Shown here: piece by piece, positions 8,576-17,123 of the stretch
How the letters are laid out: each line of letters starts with the position of its first letter
How positions within the stretch are numbered: the first letter of the stretch is position 1
Source of the DNA: Vibrio penaeicida
GTDB taxonomy: Bacteria; Pseudomonadota; Gammaproteobacteria; Enterobacterales; Vibrionaceae
Assembly (NCBI RefSeq): GCF_030689305.1
Contig: NZ_JAUYVM010000009.1
Span: 124,001 to 188,000 of the forward strand
Length of the DNA: 64,000 bases
Reading direction: 5' to 3'
Notes under the pieces: generated by a model
Databases searched by the model: none
What the model was told of the DNA's origin: nothing
What the model saw: only the letters and a program-made list of their open reading frames with translations
Made by a program: the position numbers and the translations under genes

Positions 8576-9804
8576 TGTTTGACTTAGTTGATCTGCTTAA
8601 AACAGATAAGGCTCCCGTCGAGCAGGAAGAAAAAATCACCTCTGTGCTCTTCCATCAAACCCAAGAATGCAAAAATTTGGTGGAAGAAGCGTACCGCTTT
8701 GAAGGGATCAGCGCGCCAGCGGTATTGGAAAATACCGATGCTGAAATACGTAAGCACATTCGTGAATCGACCATCGAAATCGTCATTGTAGAGCTTAATG
8801 TCAGCGACAATGTGACGGAGGATATGCGCCAGATCAGTCACTTATTACCTAACCACGCTTCAGTTATCGTGGTCGGCAGTGAAGATGCGATATCAACCAT
8901 TCGACACCTCAAAGACATGGGGTTCTATTATCTGTTTTGGCCGGTGACTAAACCGGAATTGATCGACTTTGTTCGTAACGTTAATGACAACCGTCATCGA
9001 AATAGTGGTTTAGGCAAAAACAGAAGCGCTAAAAAAGTCGCCGTTGTTGGGGGGAAAGGAGGGGTAGGTGCATCTTTACTTTCTGTCGAAATGGCCTACG
9101 AACTGACCACCAAAAAAGACAGTAATTGTGTCTTGGTTGACCACAGTTTCTTTGGCGGCAACCTCGATATTTTATTGGGGATGAAACGTTTTAAAAAGCG
9201 TTCCATTTCATTGGGTGCATTGAGTGCAAACCTTGATGCATCGTACGCTCATAGCATGACCACAACAGTCAACCCAATGTTGTCGTTGTTGTCAGTGGAT
9301 TCGGATGAGCTGAACGAAACCCAGCTAAAAGAGTACACGCGGACGTTGTCGGATCAGCTTTCAGATCAAAACAATTTCATCATTGAAGATTTATCGCGCT
9401 CATCGTTCAGTAAATCCGATATGGATTACATGGCAAGTGAGTGCGATATCGTTGTTTTGGTAATAGAACCGACCGTTTCGTGCCTAAGAGCGATGGCTTC
9501 GTTGGTGGCGAAAATGGAAACGTTGAACTCCACTGCGCGTTTTATCACCGTTCTCAATTACACCATGCCTGAAAAAGCGTCCACCGTTAGCCGACAAGAT
9601 GTGGTGAAGTTCCTTAAACAGCCCATTGATGTGGAATTCCCTTATGAACCGAAAGCGGGCGAATTGATCCTTGATGGCAAGCGACTGTGCGATAGCAAGC
9701 TAGGAATTAGTGGGAGCATTCATAAGCTAACGTCGTTGATGTTGGGTGAATCCGTAGTGTCGCAAAAGAGCAGCATATTTAAACGCCTAGTGAAGAGAGC
9801 GTGA
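8575..9804 (+). CDS. tadZ: Tad pilus localisation ATPase TadZ/CpaE (MinD/ParA family)
   Basis: A 409-residue protein. The N-terminal half (about 20-140) resembles a receiver fold but lacks an obvious phospho-acceptor cluster. The C-terminal half is a MinD/ParA-type ATPase with the deviant Walker A GGKGGVGAS at 159-167 and the A-prime region NCVLVDHSFFGGNLDILLGM. A P-loop Ser replaces the usual Thr after GVGA, which is common in CpaE. The family places the Tad machine at the cell pole and recruits TadA. The start codon overlaps the upstream stop by one base (TAATG), and the stop overlaps the tadA start (TGATG). Confidence 0.9.
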   Translation: MFDLVDLLKTDKAPVEQEEKITSVLFHQTQECKNLVEEAYRFEGISAPAVLENTDAEIRKHIRESTIEIVIVELNVSDNVTEDMRQISHLLPNHASVIVVGSEDAISTIRHLKDMGFYYLFWPVTKPELIDFVRNVNDNRHRNSGLGKNRSAKKVAVVGGKGGVGASLLSVEMAYELTTKKDSNCVLVDHSFFGGNLDILLGMKRFKKRSISLGALSANLDASYAHSMTTTVNPMLSLLSVDSDELNETQLKEYTRTLSDQLSDQNNFIIEDLSRSSFSKSDMDYMASECDIVVLVIEPTVSCLRAMASLVAKMETLNSTARFITVLNYTMPEKASTVSRQDVVKFLKQPIDVEFPYEPKAGELILDGKRLCDSKLGISGSIHKLTSLMLGESVVSQKSSIFKRLVKRA

Positions 9805-11090
9805 TGATAGACCAATCCAGATCCATATATATCGCCATTCGTGAGCAAATTTTCGAAGCGTTAGAAGCCGAAGCGGTGACCACATTAACGAAAAGCCAAC
9901 TCAGCAAACAATTAGCGAACGCCATAGATGTACTGATAGAACGTCAGAATCTATCGGTTGCGACTATTGTTCGCGAAGAGTTTGTTAAAAGCCTAGTCGA
10001 TGAATTGCACGGGTTAGGGCCATTGCAAACGCTTATGGATGACGAATCCATCAGTGACATCATGATCAATGGTCACAAAGACGTGTTTATTGAACGAGGC
10101 GGGCTTGTAGAAAAATCGCCAGTCACGTTTATCGATGAAACCCAGTTGCTTAATATCGCCAAGCGCATTGCATCACGCGTGGGTCGCCGAGTGGACGATT
10201 CTTCCCCGACGTGCGATGCGCGATTGGAAGACGGAAGCCGAGTCAATATTGTTATTCCACCTATCGCGATTGATGGGACGTCGATTTCCATTCGTAAATT
10301 CAAGAAACAGAGCATTGGCTTAGAACAACTTGCAGGCTTTGGTGCAATGAGTGCAGAAATGGCAAAGCTTCTGATGATTGCTTCGCGTTGCCGACTCAAC
10401 ATTTTGATTTCTGGTGGTACGGGTTCGGGTAAAACCACCATGCTGAATGCGCTGTCTCAGTTTATTTCTGAGAAAGAGCGCATCGTTACCATTGAGGATG
10501 CAGCCGAACTTAAAATGATGCAGCCGCACGTAGTCAGGCTCGAAACGCGAAAAGCCGGTATTGAAGGAACAGGGGAGATTGATCAGCGAGGGTTGGTGAT
10601 TAACTCTTTGCGTATGCGCCCTGATAGAATCATCGTGGGTGAGTGTCGTGGTGGTGAAGCGTTTGAAATGCTTCAAGCGATGAATACAGGGCACGACGGT
10701 TCCATGTCTACGTTGCACGCCAATACCCCACGCGATGCCCTTGCTCGTGTTGAAGCCATGGTGATGATGGCAACCAACAACCTGCCACTGGAAGCTATCC
10801 GGCGCACCATTGTCAGTGCCGTAGATTTGGTTATCCAAATCAGTCGATTGCACGACGGAAGCCGTAAAGTGATGAGTATTTCCGAAGTCGTTGGCTTAGA
10901 AGGCAGCAGTGTTGTACTTGAAGAAATTTTCCGCTTTCAAGCCGCAGGCGAACATGCCGACGATGGCAAAATCAAAGGTAACTTCATCACAGCTGGCTTG
11001 ATGCAGCGTTCTGTTTTGGTGGAAAAGGCGCGATTCTTTGGCCTAGAAAGCCAACTGAATGAAGCTTTTAAGCTAGGGCAATCGTCATGA
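9804..11090 (+). CDS. tadA: Tad pilus secretion ATPase TadA/CpaF
   Basis: A 428-residue PilT/VirB11-class hexameric ATPase that powers Flp assembly at the inner membrane. ATG at 9804 overlaps the tadZ stop; GTG at 9801 is possible but less likely. The helical N-terminal part is followed by LGPLQTLMDDESISDIMINGHKDVFIE (about 70-97), Walker A GGTGSGKTT at 204-212, the Asp-box TIEDAAELKM, Walker B RIIVGECRGGEA near 275-286 and the His-box TGHDGSMSTLHANT at 295-308. All motifs are intact. It works with TadB and TadC, whose genes follow with ATGA overlaps. Confidence 0.95.
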   Translation: MIDQSRSIYIAIREQIFEALEAEAVTTLTKSQLSKQLANAIDVLIERQNLSVATIVREEFVKSLVDELHGLGPLQTLMDDESISDIMINGHKDVFIERGGLVEKSPVTFIDETQLLNIAKRIASRVGRRVDDSSPTCDARLEDGSRVNIVIPPIAIDGTSISIRKFKKQSIGLEQLAGFGAMSAEMAKLLMIASRCRLNILISGGTGSGKTTMLNALSQFISEKERIVTIEDAAELKMMQPHVVRLETRKAGIEGTGEIDQRGLVINSLRMRPDRIIVGECRGGEAFEMLQAMNTGHDGSMSTLHANTPRDALARVEAMVMMATNNLPLEAIRRTIVSAVDLVIQISRLHDGSRKVMSISEVVGLEGSSVVLEEIFRFQAAGEHADDGKIKGNFITAGLMQRSVLVEKARFFGLESQLNEAFKLGQSS

Positions 11091-12007
11091 TCTATTGGAT
11101 AGCGCTTTTGGTAGGTGGGGTATGCATTGTCCTGCTCAATCGTAATCAAACGTCTAAATCCAATCCATATTTGGAAGAGTTAAACCAAACCATTTTGGTG
11201 TCCTCCATGGATGGCGACAAACAGGCGGTTAACCTAAATTCATTAACCAACGAATCCATCTCAGAAAAGCTTCGCCGCTACGTAAAAACGACACGTCGGC
11301 AGCTTGGCGCCTTGCCTGAAATTAAAGCGATATGTTTTTGTATCGTATTGGTTCTGGCCGGTTTGTACTTCAATCAAAACTTTGTTCGTGGCAATCAATT
11401 GATTGTGATTGCCGTGGTTGAGGTGGTGGGGATTGCATTTGGTCTCCATTGGCTGCAAAAGAGAGAGCGGAACCAGTTTGAAGATTCCTTCCCTGACGCA
11501 CTCAACATGTTAGCCAGTGCCGTGAGCGCGGGTGAAAGTATCATGCACGCCATCTCTTTTGTGGGCAAAAACCTGGAAGGGGAAGTGGGTCGAGAATTCA
11601 AATTGATGGGGGAAAGGCTTCAGCTTGGAGAATCGCCAGATACGGTTTTTGCTAAGTCGTGTAACCGCTTCCCTTATCCGTCGTTCTATTTCTTCGTTAT
11701 TACACTGCGCGCCAACATGCAACGTGGTGGGCAGTTAAAAGACATCATCATGCGCCTCAACCGATTGATGTTCGATGCGCGAGCAATTGAAAAGAAGAAG
11801 TTTGCTCTGACATCCGAGGCAAGAACGTCCGCCAAAATTGTTGCAGCAATTCCATTTATCTTCATTTTGATGCTCAAGTACATGAACCCTGAAAACTACG
11901 AGTTTGTCATGTTCAACCCAGAGGGACGCCCCATTCTCTATTACGTACTGGGCAGCGAATTTATTGGGATCACCATTGTTTGGATGCTCATGAAGGCGGT
12001 GAAATGA
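11087..12007 (+). CDS. tadB: Tad inner-membrane platform protein TadB
   Basis: A 306-residue T2SSF-family platform protein. An N-terminal membrane helix (MIYWIALLVGGVCIVLL) and a helical pair (IKAICFCIVLVLAGLYF, QLIVIAVVEVVGIAFGLHWL) precede the cytoplasmic T2SSF core FPDALNMLASAVSAGESIMHAI...LRANMQRGGQLKDIIMRL. Two further membrane spans lie at the end (AAIPFIFILMLKYM, GSEFIGITIVWMLM). With TadC it forms the inner-membrane base that TadA drives. It shares ATGA with tadA. Confidence 0.93.
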   Translation: MIYWIALLVGGVCIVLLNRNQTSKSNPYLEELNQTILVSSMDGDKQAVNLNSLTNESISEKLRRYVKTTRRQLGALPEIKAICFCIVLVLAGLYFNQNFVRGNQLIVIAVVEVVGIAFGLHWLQKRERNQFEDSFPDALNMLASAVSAGESIMHAISFVGKNLEGEVGREFKLMGERLQLGESPDTVFAKSCNRFPYPSFYFFVITLRANMQRGGQLKDIIMRLNRLMFDARAIEKKKFALTSEARTSAKIVAAIPFIFILMLKYMNPENYEFVMFNPEGRPILYYVLGSEFIGITIVWMLMKAVK

Positions 12008-12888
12008 TGTTGAATTCTCAGCTTGAGCTTTTTCTGTTTCTCTCTTTGATTGTGTTTGGCTTAGCGTTTTCTGCTTACGCCTTATATAGCCATTTCGATA
12101 AATCCAAGCGAATGAAACACTTTACGACCATTGACGAACCTTTAGCGAAGAAACCGTTATTTGTAGAGCTACTGGACAAGGTCGAATCGCTTTTTTCTAA
12201 AAGCGATAACGATGTTGCCGACAAATTTTATGCGGCAGGTTTTTATCATTTCAAATACGCAAACCTTTATATTCCTGGCAAATTTACTCTATTAATTGGT
12301 GGAGCTGGTGGGTTTTATTTCCTTTCGAGGCATCTAGGTTGGGAACAAAACTCCGGTTTTATCGCGATTGCGGTTTGGGTTGTGTTTTGTCTAATCGCGC
12401 CCGACGCCTACCTTAACTCTAAAATGAAGGCATTAAGAGGCAAACTGTCTAGTCAGCTTCCTTACTTGCTTGATTTGTTGGCCGTTTGCGTTCAAACCGG
12501 TATGACGATTGAAGCTGCCATGACGTACTTATCGAAAGAAATGTCCGGTTTCGATAAAGACTTAGCCCAGTTACTGAAAAACACCAATGACCGTTCACGT
12601 ATTGTTGGCTTAGATAAAGCGCTAGACGAGCTGTACGACCAAGTACCGACTAACGAAATGCGCAGCTTTACCATGACGTTAAAGCAAAGTCTGCATTACG
12701 GTACGTCTATCTATGGTGTTCTTACGACATTAGCGGCCGACATCCGTGATGTCACCATGCTTTCGATGGAAGAAAAAATCGGCAAGCTCGCCGCCAAAAT
12801 GTCGGTTCCCCTAATCCTATTTATTATGATGCCAGTGGTGATTCTGATTGCCGCACCTGGTGTGATGAGGATGATGTCCAATGTTTAA
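12004..12888 (+). CDS. tadC: Tad inner-membrane platform protein TadC
   Basis: A 294-residue second T2SSF-family protein. I start it at ATG 12004, which overlaps the tadB stop as ATGA and lies just after AAGGCGGTGA; an upstream in-frame TTG would be a poor start. It shows an N-terminal span (ELFLFLSLIVFGLAFSAYAL), a helical pair (FTLLIGGAGGFYFL, GFIAIAVWVVFCLIAPDAYL), the core LPYLLDLLAVCVQTGMTIEAAMTYL and LKQSLHYGTSIYGVLTTLA, and a C-terminal span (SVPLILFIMMPVVILIAAPGVM). It partners TadB. Confidence 0.93.
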   Translation: MMLNSQLELFLFLSLIVFGLAFSAYALYSHFDKSKRMKHFTTIDEPLAKKPLFVELLDKVESLFSKSDNDVADKFYAAGFYHFKYANLYIPGKFTLLIGGAGGFYFLSRHLGWEQNSGFIAIAVWVVFCLIAPDAYLNSKMKALRGKLSSQLPYLLDLLAVCVQTGMTIEAAMTYLSKEMSGFDKDLAQLLKNTNDRSRIVGLDKALDELYDQVPTNEMRSFTMTLKQSLHYGTSIYGVLTTLAADIRDVTMLSMEEKIGKLAAKMSVPLILFIMMPVVILIAAPGVMRMMSNV

Positions 12889-13708
12889 ACAATCCTTTGC
12901 TCGTGTTTGCCACCAGAGCCGTGTAACGGTGTGTCTATTGGCTATCGCTGTGCTTTCTGGGTGCGCTACTCAGCCTGAGCCGTCTTCTCTTATTGAAGAG
13001 GAAACATTGCTTATACAATCAGGAAACCATGAAAAATTGGTGGAGTACTATAAAGCGCAACTTTCCAAGAGTGAAAACCGCCAAACGCGCATGAAATTAG
13101 CGTTGGCTTACCTGAATTCTGGTGATCCGGAATCGGCACTTTTCTTTGTTTCGCCATTAAACATGGGGCAACAAGCTCATACAGAACCTCTTCTAATCGA
13201 AGCGAAAAGCCTCTATTCCCTCGGTCAATTTCGTAAAGCAAAAACTCAGGCGTTAAAAGCTTATCAGTTGAAGCCTAATAACGCCGAAATAGAGAATTTA
13301 TTGGGCATGATTAGTGCGGCAAATTCCGACTTGGAAGAAGCAAGGCAGTATTTCACGTCTGCCAGGACCAACTTGTACGACGACATCAAAATTAAGAACA
13401 ATCTGGCAGTTTTAAACATTGTTGAAGGTCATTACCAAAAGGCGGTGCAACTGCTATTGCCTATCTATTTAAAAGGCAAAGCGGACAAACAGATAGAAGC
13501 CAATTTAACGTTAGCCATGGCAAAGATTGGCAACGTTTCTTACATCAAGGATATGTCGAAAGGCGAGCTATCGGATCAAGAAATATTCGAGCGCTACCGT
13601 GCATTGAAAGACAGTAAGACCATCGGCGAATTCAAGGCAGATGATGTCAAGGTGAATGATTCCAAGGTGAGCCATGCCAAGACGAGTGAAATAAGCCATG
13701 AAGGGTAG
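12881..13708 (+). CDS. tadD: TPR lipoprotein TadD
   Basis: A 275-residue outer-membrane-type lipoprotein with signal and lipobox VTVCLLAIAVLSGC (Cys28). It is followed by TPR-like helical repeats (KLALAYLNSGDPESALFFV, EAKSLYSLGQFRKAKTQALKAYQLKPNNAEIENLLGMI, NNLAVLNIVEGHYQKAVQLL). In the family TadD is a pilotin-like factor for the secretin. The last 25 residues are an odd polar tail rich in Lys, Ser and Asp (ADDVKVNDSKVSHAKTSE). The start lies inside the end of tadC (8-base overlap), and its end overlaps tadE by 11 bases. Confidence 0.9.
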   Translation: MFKQSFARVCHQSRVTVCLLAIAVLSGCATQPEPSSLIEEETLLIQSGNHEKLVEYYKAQLSKSENRQTRMKLALAYLNSGDPESALFFVSPLNMGQQAHTEPLLIEAKSLYSLGQFRKAKTQALKAYQLKPNNAEIENLLGMISAANSDLEEARQYFTSARTNLYDDIKIKNNLAVLNIVEGHYQKAVQLLLPIYLKGKADKQIEANLTLAMAKIGNVSYIKDMSKGELSDQEIFERYRALKDSKTIGEFKADDVKVNDSKVSHAKTSEISHEG

Positions 13709-14192
13709 CAAGAAGCGAATACGAGGCGTTGCGTCTATAGAGTTTGCACTTGGCTTTATGGCGTTTTGGATGATGTGCATGTTCTGGGTAGAGGTGAGTT
13801 ACATGTCCTTTGTTTCTGCTGTCACCGATATCACTATTTCGGAAGCCGCGAGAGAATCCAAAAAGAGCCAACAGAGCTACGACAAAGTTTTCCAGAATGT
13901 CATCAATAACAGCGGTAGTGTGTGGGGAAAAGTGCTCGACCAATCCAAACTGAGAATGTCTGTTCAGTATCTGGCATCTGTTAGTGACTTAGAGCGTCAC
14001 AAAGCCCCTTGTAAGATCCCAAAAAATACCCCACTGGCAACGTGCGGAAAAGAGAACAACAGTGCCATTGCCGTGTATCGATTGGATTATGAATTCTCGC
14101 CAATCTTCACTTTGTTTATGGACAATAGCTCGTTGTTTCGTCGGGAAGTCATTGTTATTCAGGAATACGAACGTGACAAATTTAAAATTTAA
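13698..14192 (+). CDS. tadE: Pseudopilin TadE
   Basis: A 164-residue minor pilin-like protein. A basic leader (MKGSKKRIRG) precedes VASIEFALGFMAFWMMCMFWVEVSYM, which has the G|V-x-x-x-E prepilin cleavage pattern and one hydrophobic helix. The C-terminal half is periplasmic and has a Cys pair (APCKIPKNTPLATCGK). TadE and TadF pseudopilins are processed by the same peptidase as Flp and are needed for pilus assembly. The gene overlaps tadD and tadF. Confidence 0.87.
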   Translation: MKGSKKRIRGVASIEFALGFMAFWMMCMFWVEVSYMSFVSAVTDITISEAARESKKSQQSYDKVFQNVINNSGSVWGKVLDQSKLRMSVQYLASVSDLERHKAPCKIPKNTPLATCGKENNSAIAVYRLDYEFSPIFTLFMDNSSLFRREVIVIQEYERDKFKI

Positions 14193-14715
14193 ACAGAAAG
14201 GCAATTTTTCTGTGGAGTTTGCCATTGTTGGTGCTTTTGTTTCTTTGTTATTGGTGTTTAGCGCTGATGTGATTTTAAAGATATCAGCAAAGGGAAAGCT
14301 CGATAGGCTTTCTTACTCCTTGGTCAACATCTTGAAAGAGCGTACGCAGCTATACGGAAACAACTACAAAATCACCCGTTCTGAAGCGAATGCCATTGTC
14401 ACTATTGGTCGAAATTCCTTGAGTCGCACCATGGGAAATTTCAATGAAAACCAACTTGGGGCGTTAGTAGAAGAACTGACTTTTAAAGGCATTAAGAAAC
14501 CGAACCCATTAAAAAGCTATGCCATTGGTGGTCAGGTTTGCAACGTCACTCAACCACTTAGTGAACTCTCTCACTTGTCTGTCGTCACCTCGTGGGAACG
14601 TCAGGCGACGTTGTATCGCATTACCCTATGTTACGAAACGGACAATTGGTTTGGTTCGATTATTGGCGACAGTTTTACTACGGTGAGTTCGTCTTCCGTC
14701 ATGCTGGGTCGTTAA
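14173..14715 (+). CDS. tadF: Pseudopilin TadF
   Basis: A 180-residue pseudopilin. I start it at GTG 14173, eight bases after AGGA, giving the short leader MTNLKFKQKG followed by NFSVEFAIVGAFVSLLLVFSADVIL. This has the G|N-x-x-x-E processing site and a single hydrophobic helix. The frame stays open further upstream, but that stretch is antisense-like and lacks the leader pattern. The rest is periplasmic. It overlaps the end of tadE by 20 bases. Confidence 0.85.
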   Translation: MTNLKFKQKGNFSVEFAIVGAFVSLLLVFSADVILKISAKGKLDRLSYSLVNILKERTQLYGNNYKITRSEANAIVTIGRNSLSRTMGNFNENQLGALVEELTFKGIKKPNPLKSYAIGGQVCNVTQPLSELSHLSVVTSWERQATLYRITLCYETDNWFGSIIGDSFTTVSSSSVMLGR

Positions 14716-14737
14716 ACCTCAATATTGGAAACAGTGA

Positions 14738-15115
14738 ATGAAAACTCATTTTCTCTGTGCTGGCTTGCTCACTCTGTTGGCCACAACAAACGCATACTCT
14801 TCCGAAACCTACATCTTTATAGACGGAAGTAATGATACTCAAAAAAACTGGGTGGAAAATCTTAACTCTTTATTTCTTCAGGAAGATTTGGAGACAAAAG
14901 AGATTGTTATTGTTGATATTTCGGACAGTCAGCAAACATTTACGGGTGAATTTGATTACATCCATGATCGTGATGGTGTCTATATGGCGACGTATCTTCC
15001 ACGCCGGATTCCAGAAGTGATCGAAACTCAGCACACTTTTAATTCTCATTCTAAGCTCGAAGATTTTGCGGCCAAGTTGCTGAAAAAGATCGATAGCAAT
15101 ACCAAGGAAAAATAA
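14738..15115 (+). CDS. Small secreted protein of the tad locus, unknown function
   Basis: A 125-residue protein that I do not recognise. MKTHFLCAGLLTLLATTNAYS is a signal peptide, so the mature part of about 100 residues should be periplasmic or exported. It is alternating beta/alpha in character (ETYIFIDGSND, KEIVIVDISDSQQTF, KLEDFAAKLLKKI), like a small alpha/beta fold, with no cysteines in the mature part. It lies between tadF and the OmpA-like gene, 22 bases after tadF and two bases before the next start, so it belongs to the pilus operon. It may be a periplasmic partner of the OmpA-like protein or of TadG. Confidence 0.75.
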   Translation: MKTHFLCAGLLTLLATTNAYSSETYIFIDGSNDTQKNWVENLNSLFLQEDLETKEIVIVDISDSQQTFTGEFDYIHDRDGVYMATYLPRRIPEVIETQHTFNSHSKLEDFAAKLLKKIDSNTKEK

Positions 15116-15117
15116 TC

Positions 15118-15759
15118 ATGACACAACTTCTTACGCCTATCTTTGCCGCGACCATTTTGTCCATTTCGTCCCTAGCTGCGAATGCAACTGAACGTGAAAC
15201 TCACGCGTTAAATTTCTACTGTGGTGGAGAGAACATTGAATACGAGAAAAAGATTGAAGTTGGGCAGGGAACACGGGTAGCGATCAATCAGGGCCCCTTT
15301 TATCAAATTGAACAGCTAGACCAAGAGCCTGCGACTCAAGCATTTATTACCCAACAAATTGTGTCTAGCGGCATTGATAAAGAGTGCAGTGAATATTTGC
15401 TGACCAATAGTACATTGCAATTCGTGAATGAATCTCAGGTTATTGCTCGGGTTTTCTTTGGTTTTGATCAGTCTAAATTGACGCAGAAGTCGCGCTACAT
15501 TCTCAATACCATCGCCAAACAGATCTCAACAAGCCAAGGTAACTTGGTCGTAGAAGGGCACACCGACAATATAGGCGGTGAAAGCTACAACATGACATTA
15601 GGCTTGAAACGTTCTGAGACGGTTGCAGAATATCTCGAAAATCAAGGTGTTGATAAGTCATTGTTGACCTTGACGTCTAGAGGCGAAACTAAGCCTGTTC
15701 AAAGCAACCAATCTGACCATGGCAGAGCGTTGAATCGACGTGTCGAAATCAAGCAATAG
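15118..15759 (+). CDS. OmpA-family peptidoglycan-binding protein of the tad locus
   Basis: A 213-residue protein with a signal peptide (MTQLLTPIFAATILSISSLAANA), a unique N-terminal region of about 85 residues containing a Cys pair, and a C-terminal OmpA-like domain (about 108-213). The latter shows FFGFDQSKLT, VVEGHTDNIGGESYNMTLGLKRSETVAEYL and RALNRRVEIKQ, the conserved peptidoglycan-binding signature including Asp150 and Arg208. There is no beta-barrel. It would tie the Tad machine to the cell wall. OmpA-like genes near tadG occur in Vibrio tad loci, so I see it as an accessory pilus component. Confidence 0.88.
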   Translation: MTQLLTPIFAATILSISSLAANATERETHALNFYCGGENIEYEKKIEVGQGTRVAINQGPFYQIEQLDQEPATQAFITQQIVSSGIDKECSEYLLTNSTLQFVNESQVIARVFFGFDQSKLTQKSRYILNTIAKQISTSQGNLVVEGHTDNIGGESYNMTLGLKRSETVAEYLENQGVDKSLLTLTSRGETKPVQSNQSDHGRALNRRVEIKQ

Positions 15760-15813
15760 TCGCTTTCATCTGTAAATCGCCCCATATATCACTCCAATCA
15801 CTACGAGTCAGTT

Positions 15814-17115
15814 ATGCGTTCATCATTACAACAACAGCGCGGTCACGCTGCTATTTTATTTGCGATTGCCCTTCCAGCACTTTTTGGGCTCTTTGTGCTT
15901 GCGACAGACGGCGCTTATGCATTGCAAGCCAAAGCGCGAATTGATAACGCGACGGAAGTGGCTGCTTTGGCATTGAGTGCAAAAGACGCAAGTAATAAAG
16001 ACAGTGCAGGAGCCGGAAGTGGGAGTGCTGTGAATCGCAAGATCGCTACCGATTATATTGGCGCATACATGGGGGATAGCACCAAAGTTAAAAACCTCAG
16101 GATCACGCGTTTGGAATGCGAGCAAATTCCAGAGTGCAAAGCAGGAATAAAAAAAGGCGAACAGAGGTACATTCAATTTAATGTGAGAGCGGATTATGAT
16201 CATGCCACTTTCTTCACAAGCGGCGGTCCCGCAAGTGGGTTTGATGGCAAAGTTACCGTGAGCAGCGCTGCTACATCACAGAAGTTTGAAGGGGACGCCG
16301 TAGACATTATTTATGCAGCGGATTTCTCGGATTCAATGAACAGAGGTTGGAGCGGCGGTAATAAATCAAAAGTGGAAGATTTGAAAGACATCATTGTAGA
16401 GGTGAATCAAAAGCTCAAAGATTACAATGATAAAAACAACCGGAAGTATGTGAACACGGTTGGCATTATCCCTTTTAGATCTGCCATTAAAGCCAAAATT
16501 CGCGGAACTAATCGATATTGCGAAATGAGTCAGCTGGTTAGAAAAAGCAAACACTATTCTTGGGCAAGCTTAAGACCGAATGAAATAAACTATTCGAAAA
16601 CAGCCAAACAAATTTTTGTCGAGAAAGGCAGTTCGAATTGTGTTCACCAGCCGAATTGGGCGCGTGATAAAGAAGTTAAGCTGACAAAGGATTTCAAAGA
16701 TTTTAATTCTAAGTTAAGTGGTTTTGTTGCCTATTGGGGGACCGCTTCTTATCAAGCCATTATTCGGGGTGCGCAATTATTGAAAGAGGGCAAAAATGCC
16801 AGGCGTTTAATCATTGTCCTTTCAGATGGTGCTGATTCCAACATAGCCAATATCAGCAACGCGGCGGTTCATCAGAAGCTGGTTGATTTAGGTTACTGTA
16901 ATACCATCCGAAAAGAGCTTTCTAAAGGCAAAACAAAGGATGGCAGAAAGATTAAAGCAAAAATAGCCGCCATTGGTTTTGCGTACGATGCTGAGAAAAA
17001 CCGAGCCCTTAAAGAGTGTGTCGGTGCCGACAATCTCTATAAAGCCGAGAATAAAGCGGAAATAAAGAGTAAAATCCTAGACTTGATTACAGAGGAAATC
17101 GGACACCTTAAATAA
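15814..17115 (+). CDS. tadG: TadG-like pilus protein with von Willebrand factor A domain
   Basis: A 433-residue protein. The TadE/TadG-type N-terminus RGHAAILFAIALPALFGLFVLATDGAYAL provides one membrane helix, and the remainder is periplasmic. From about residue 163 a vWA domain begins, DIIYAADFSDSMN, whose MIDAS motif D-x-S-x-S is intact (Asp170, Ser172, Ser174); it ends with RLIIVLSDGADSN. TadG is thought to anchor or tip the Flp fibre. It is the last tad gene, 54 bases after the OmpA-like gene, and pcp begins 8 bases after its stop. Confidence 0.88.
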   Translation: MRSSLQQQRGHAAILFAIALPALFGLFVLATDGAYALQAKARIDNATEVAALALSAKDASNKDSAGAGSGSAVNRKIATDYIGAYMGDSTKVKNLRITRLECEQIPECKAGIKKGEQRYIQFNVRADYDHATFFTSGGPASGFDGKVTVSSAATSQKFEGDAVDIIYAADFSDSMNRGWSGGNKSKVEDLKDIIVEVNQKLKDYNDKNNRKYVNTVGIIPFRSAIKAKIRGTNRYCEMSQLVRKSKHYSWASLRPNEINYSKTAKQIFVEKGSSNCVHQPNWARDKEVKLTKDFKDFNSKLSGFVAYWGTASYQAIIRGAQLLKEGKNARRLIIVLSDGADSNIANISNAAVHQKLVDLGYCNTIRKELSKGKTKDGRKIKAKIAAIGFAYDAEKNRALKECVGADNLYKAENKAEIKSKILDLITEEIGHLK

Positions 17116-17123
17116 GGAACTTT

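Noticed and set aside
14062..14172. Upstream in-frame extension of tadF
   Set aside because: It overlaps tadE by 131 bases and would place the pseudopilin leader deep inside the protein, against the family pattern.
14738..15115. Small secreted tad-locus protein considered as the missing TadV peptidase
   Set aside because: It has a signal peptide but no multi-span membrane pattern and no paired aspartates of prepilin peptidases.
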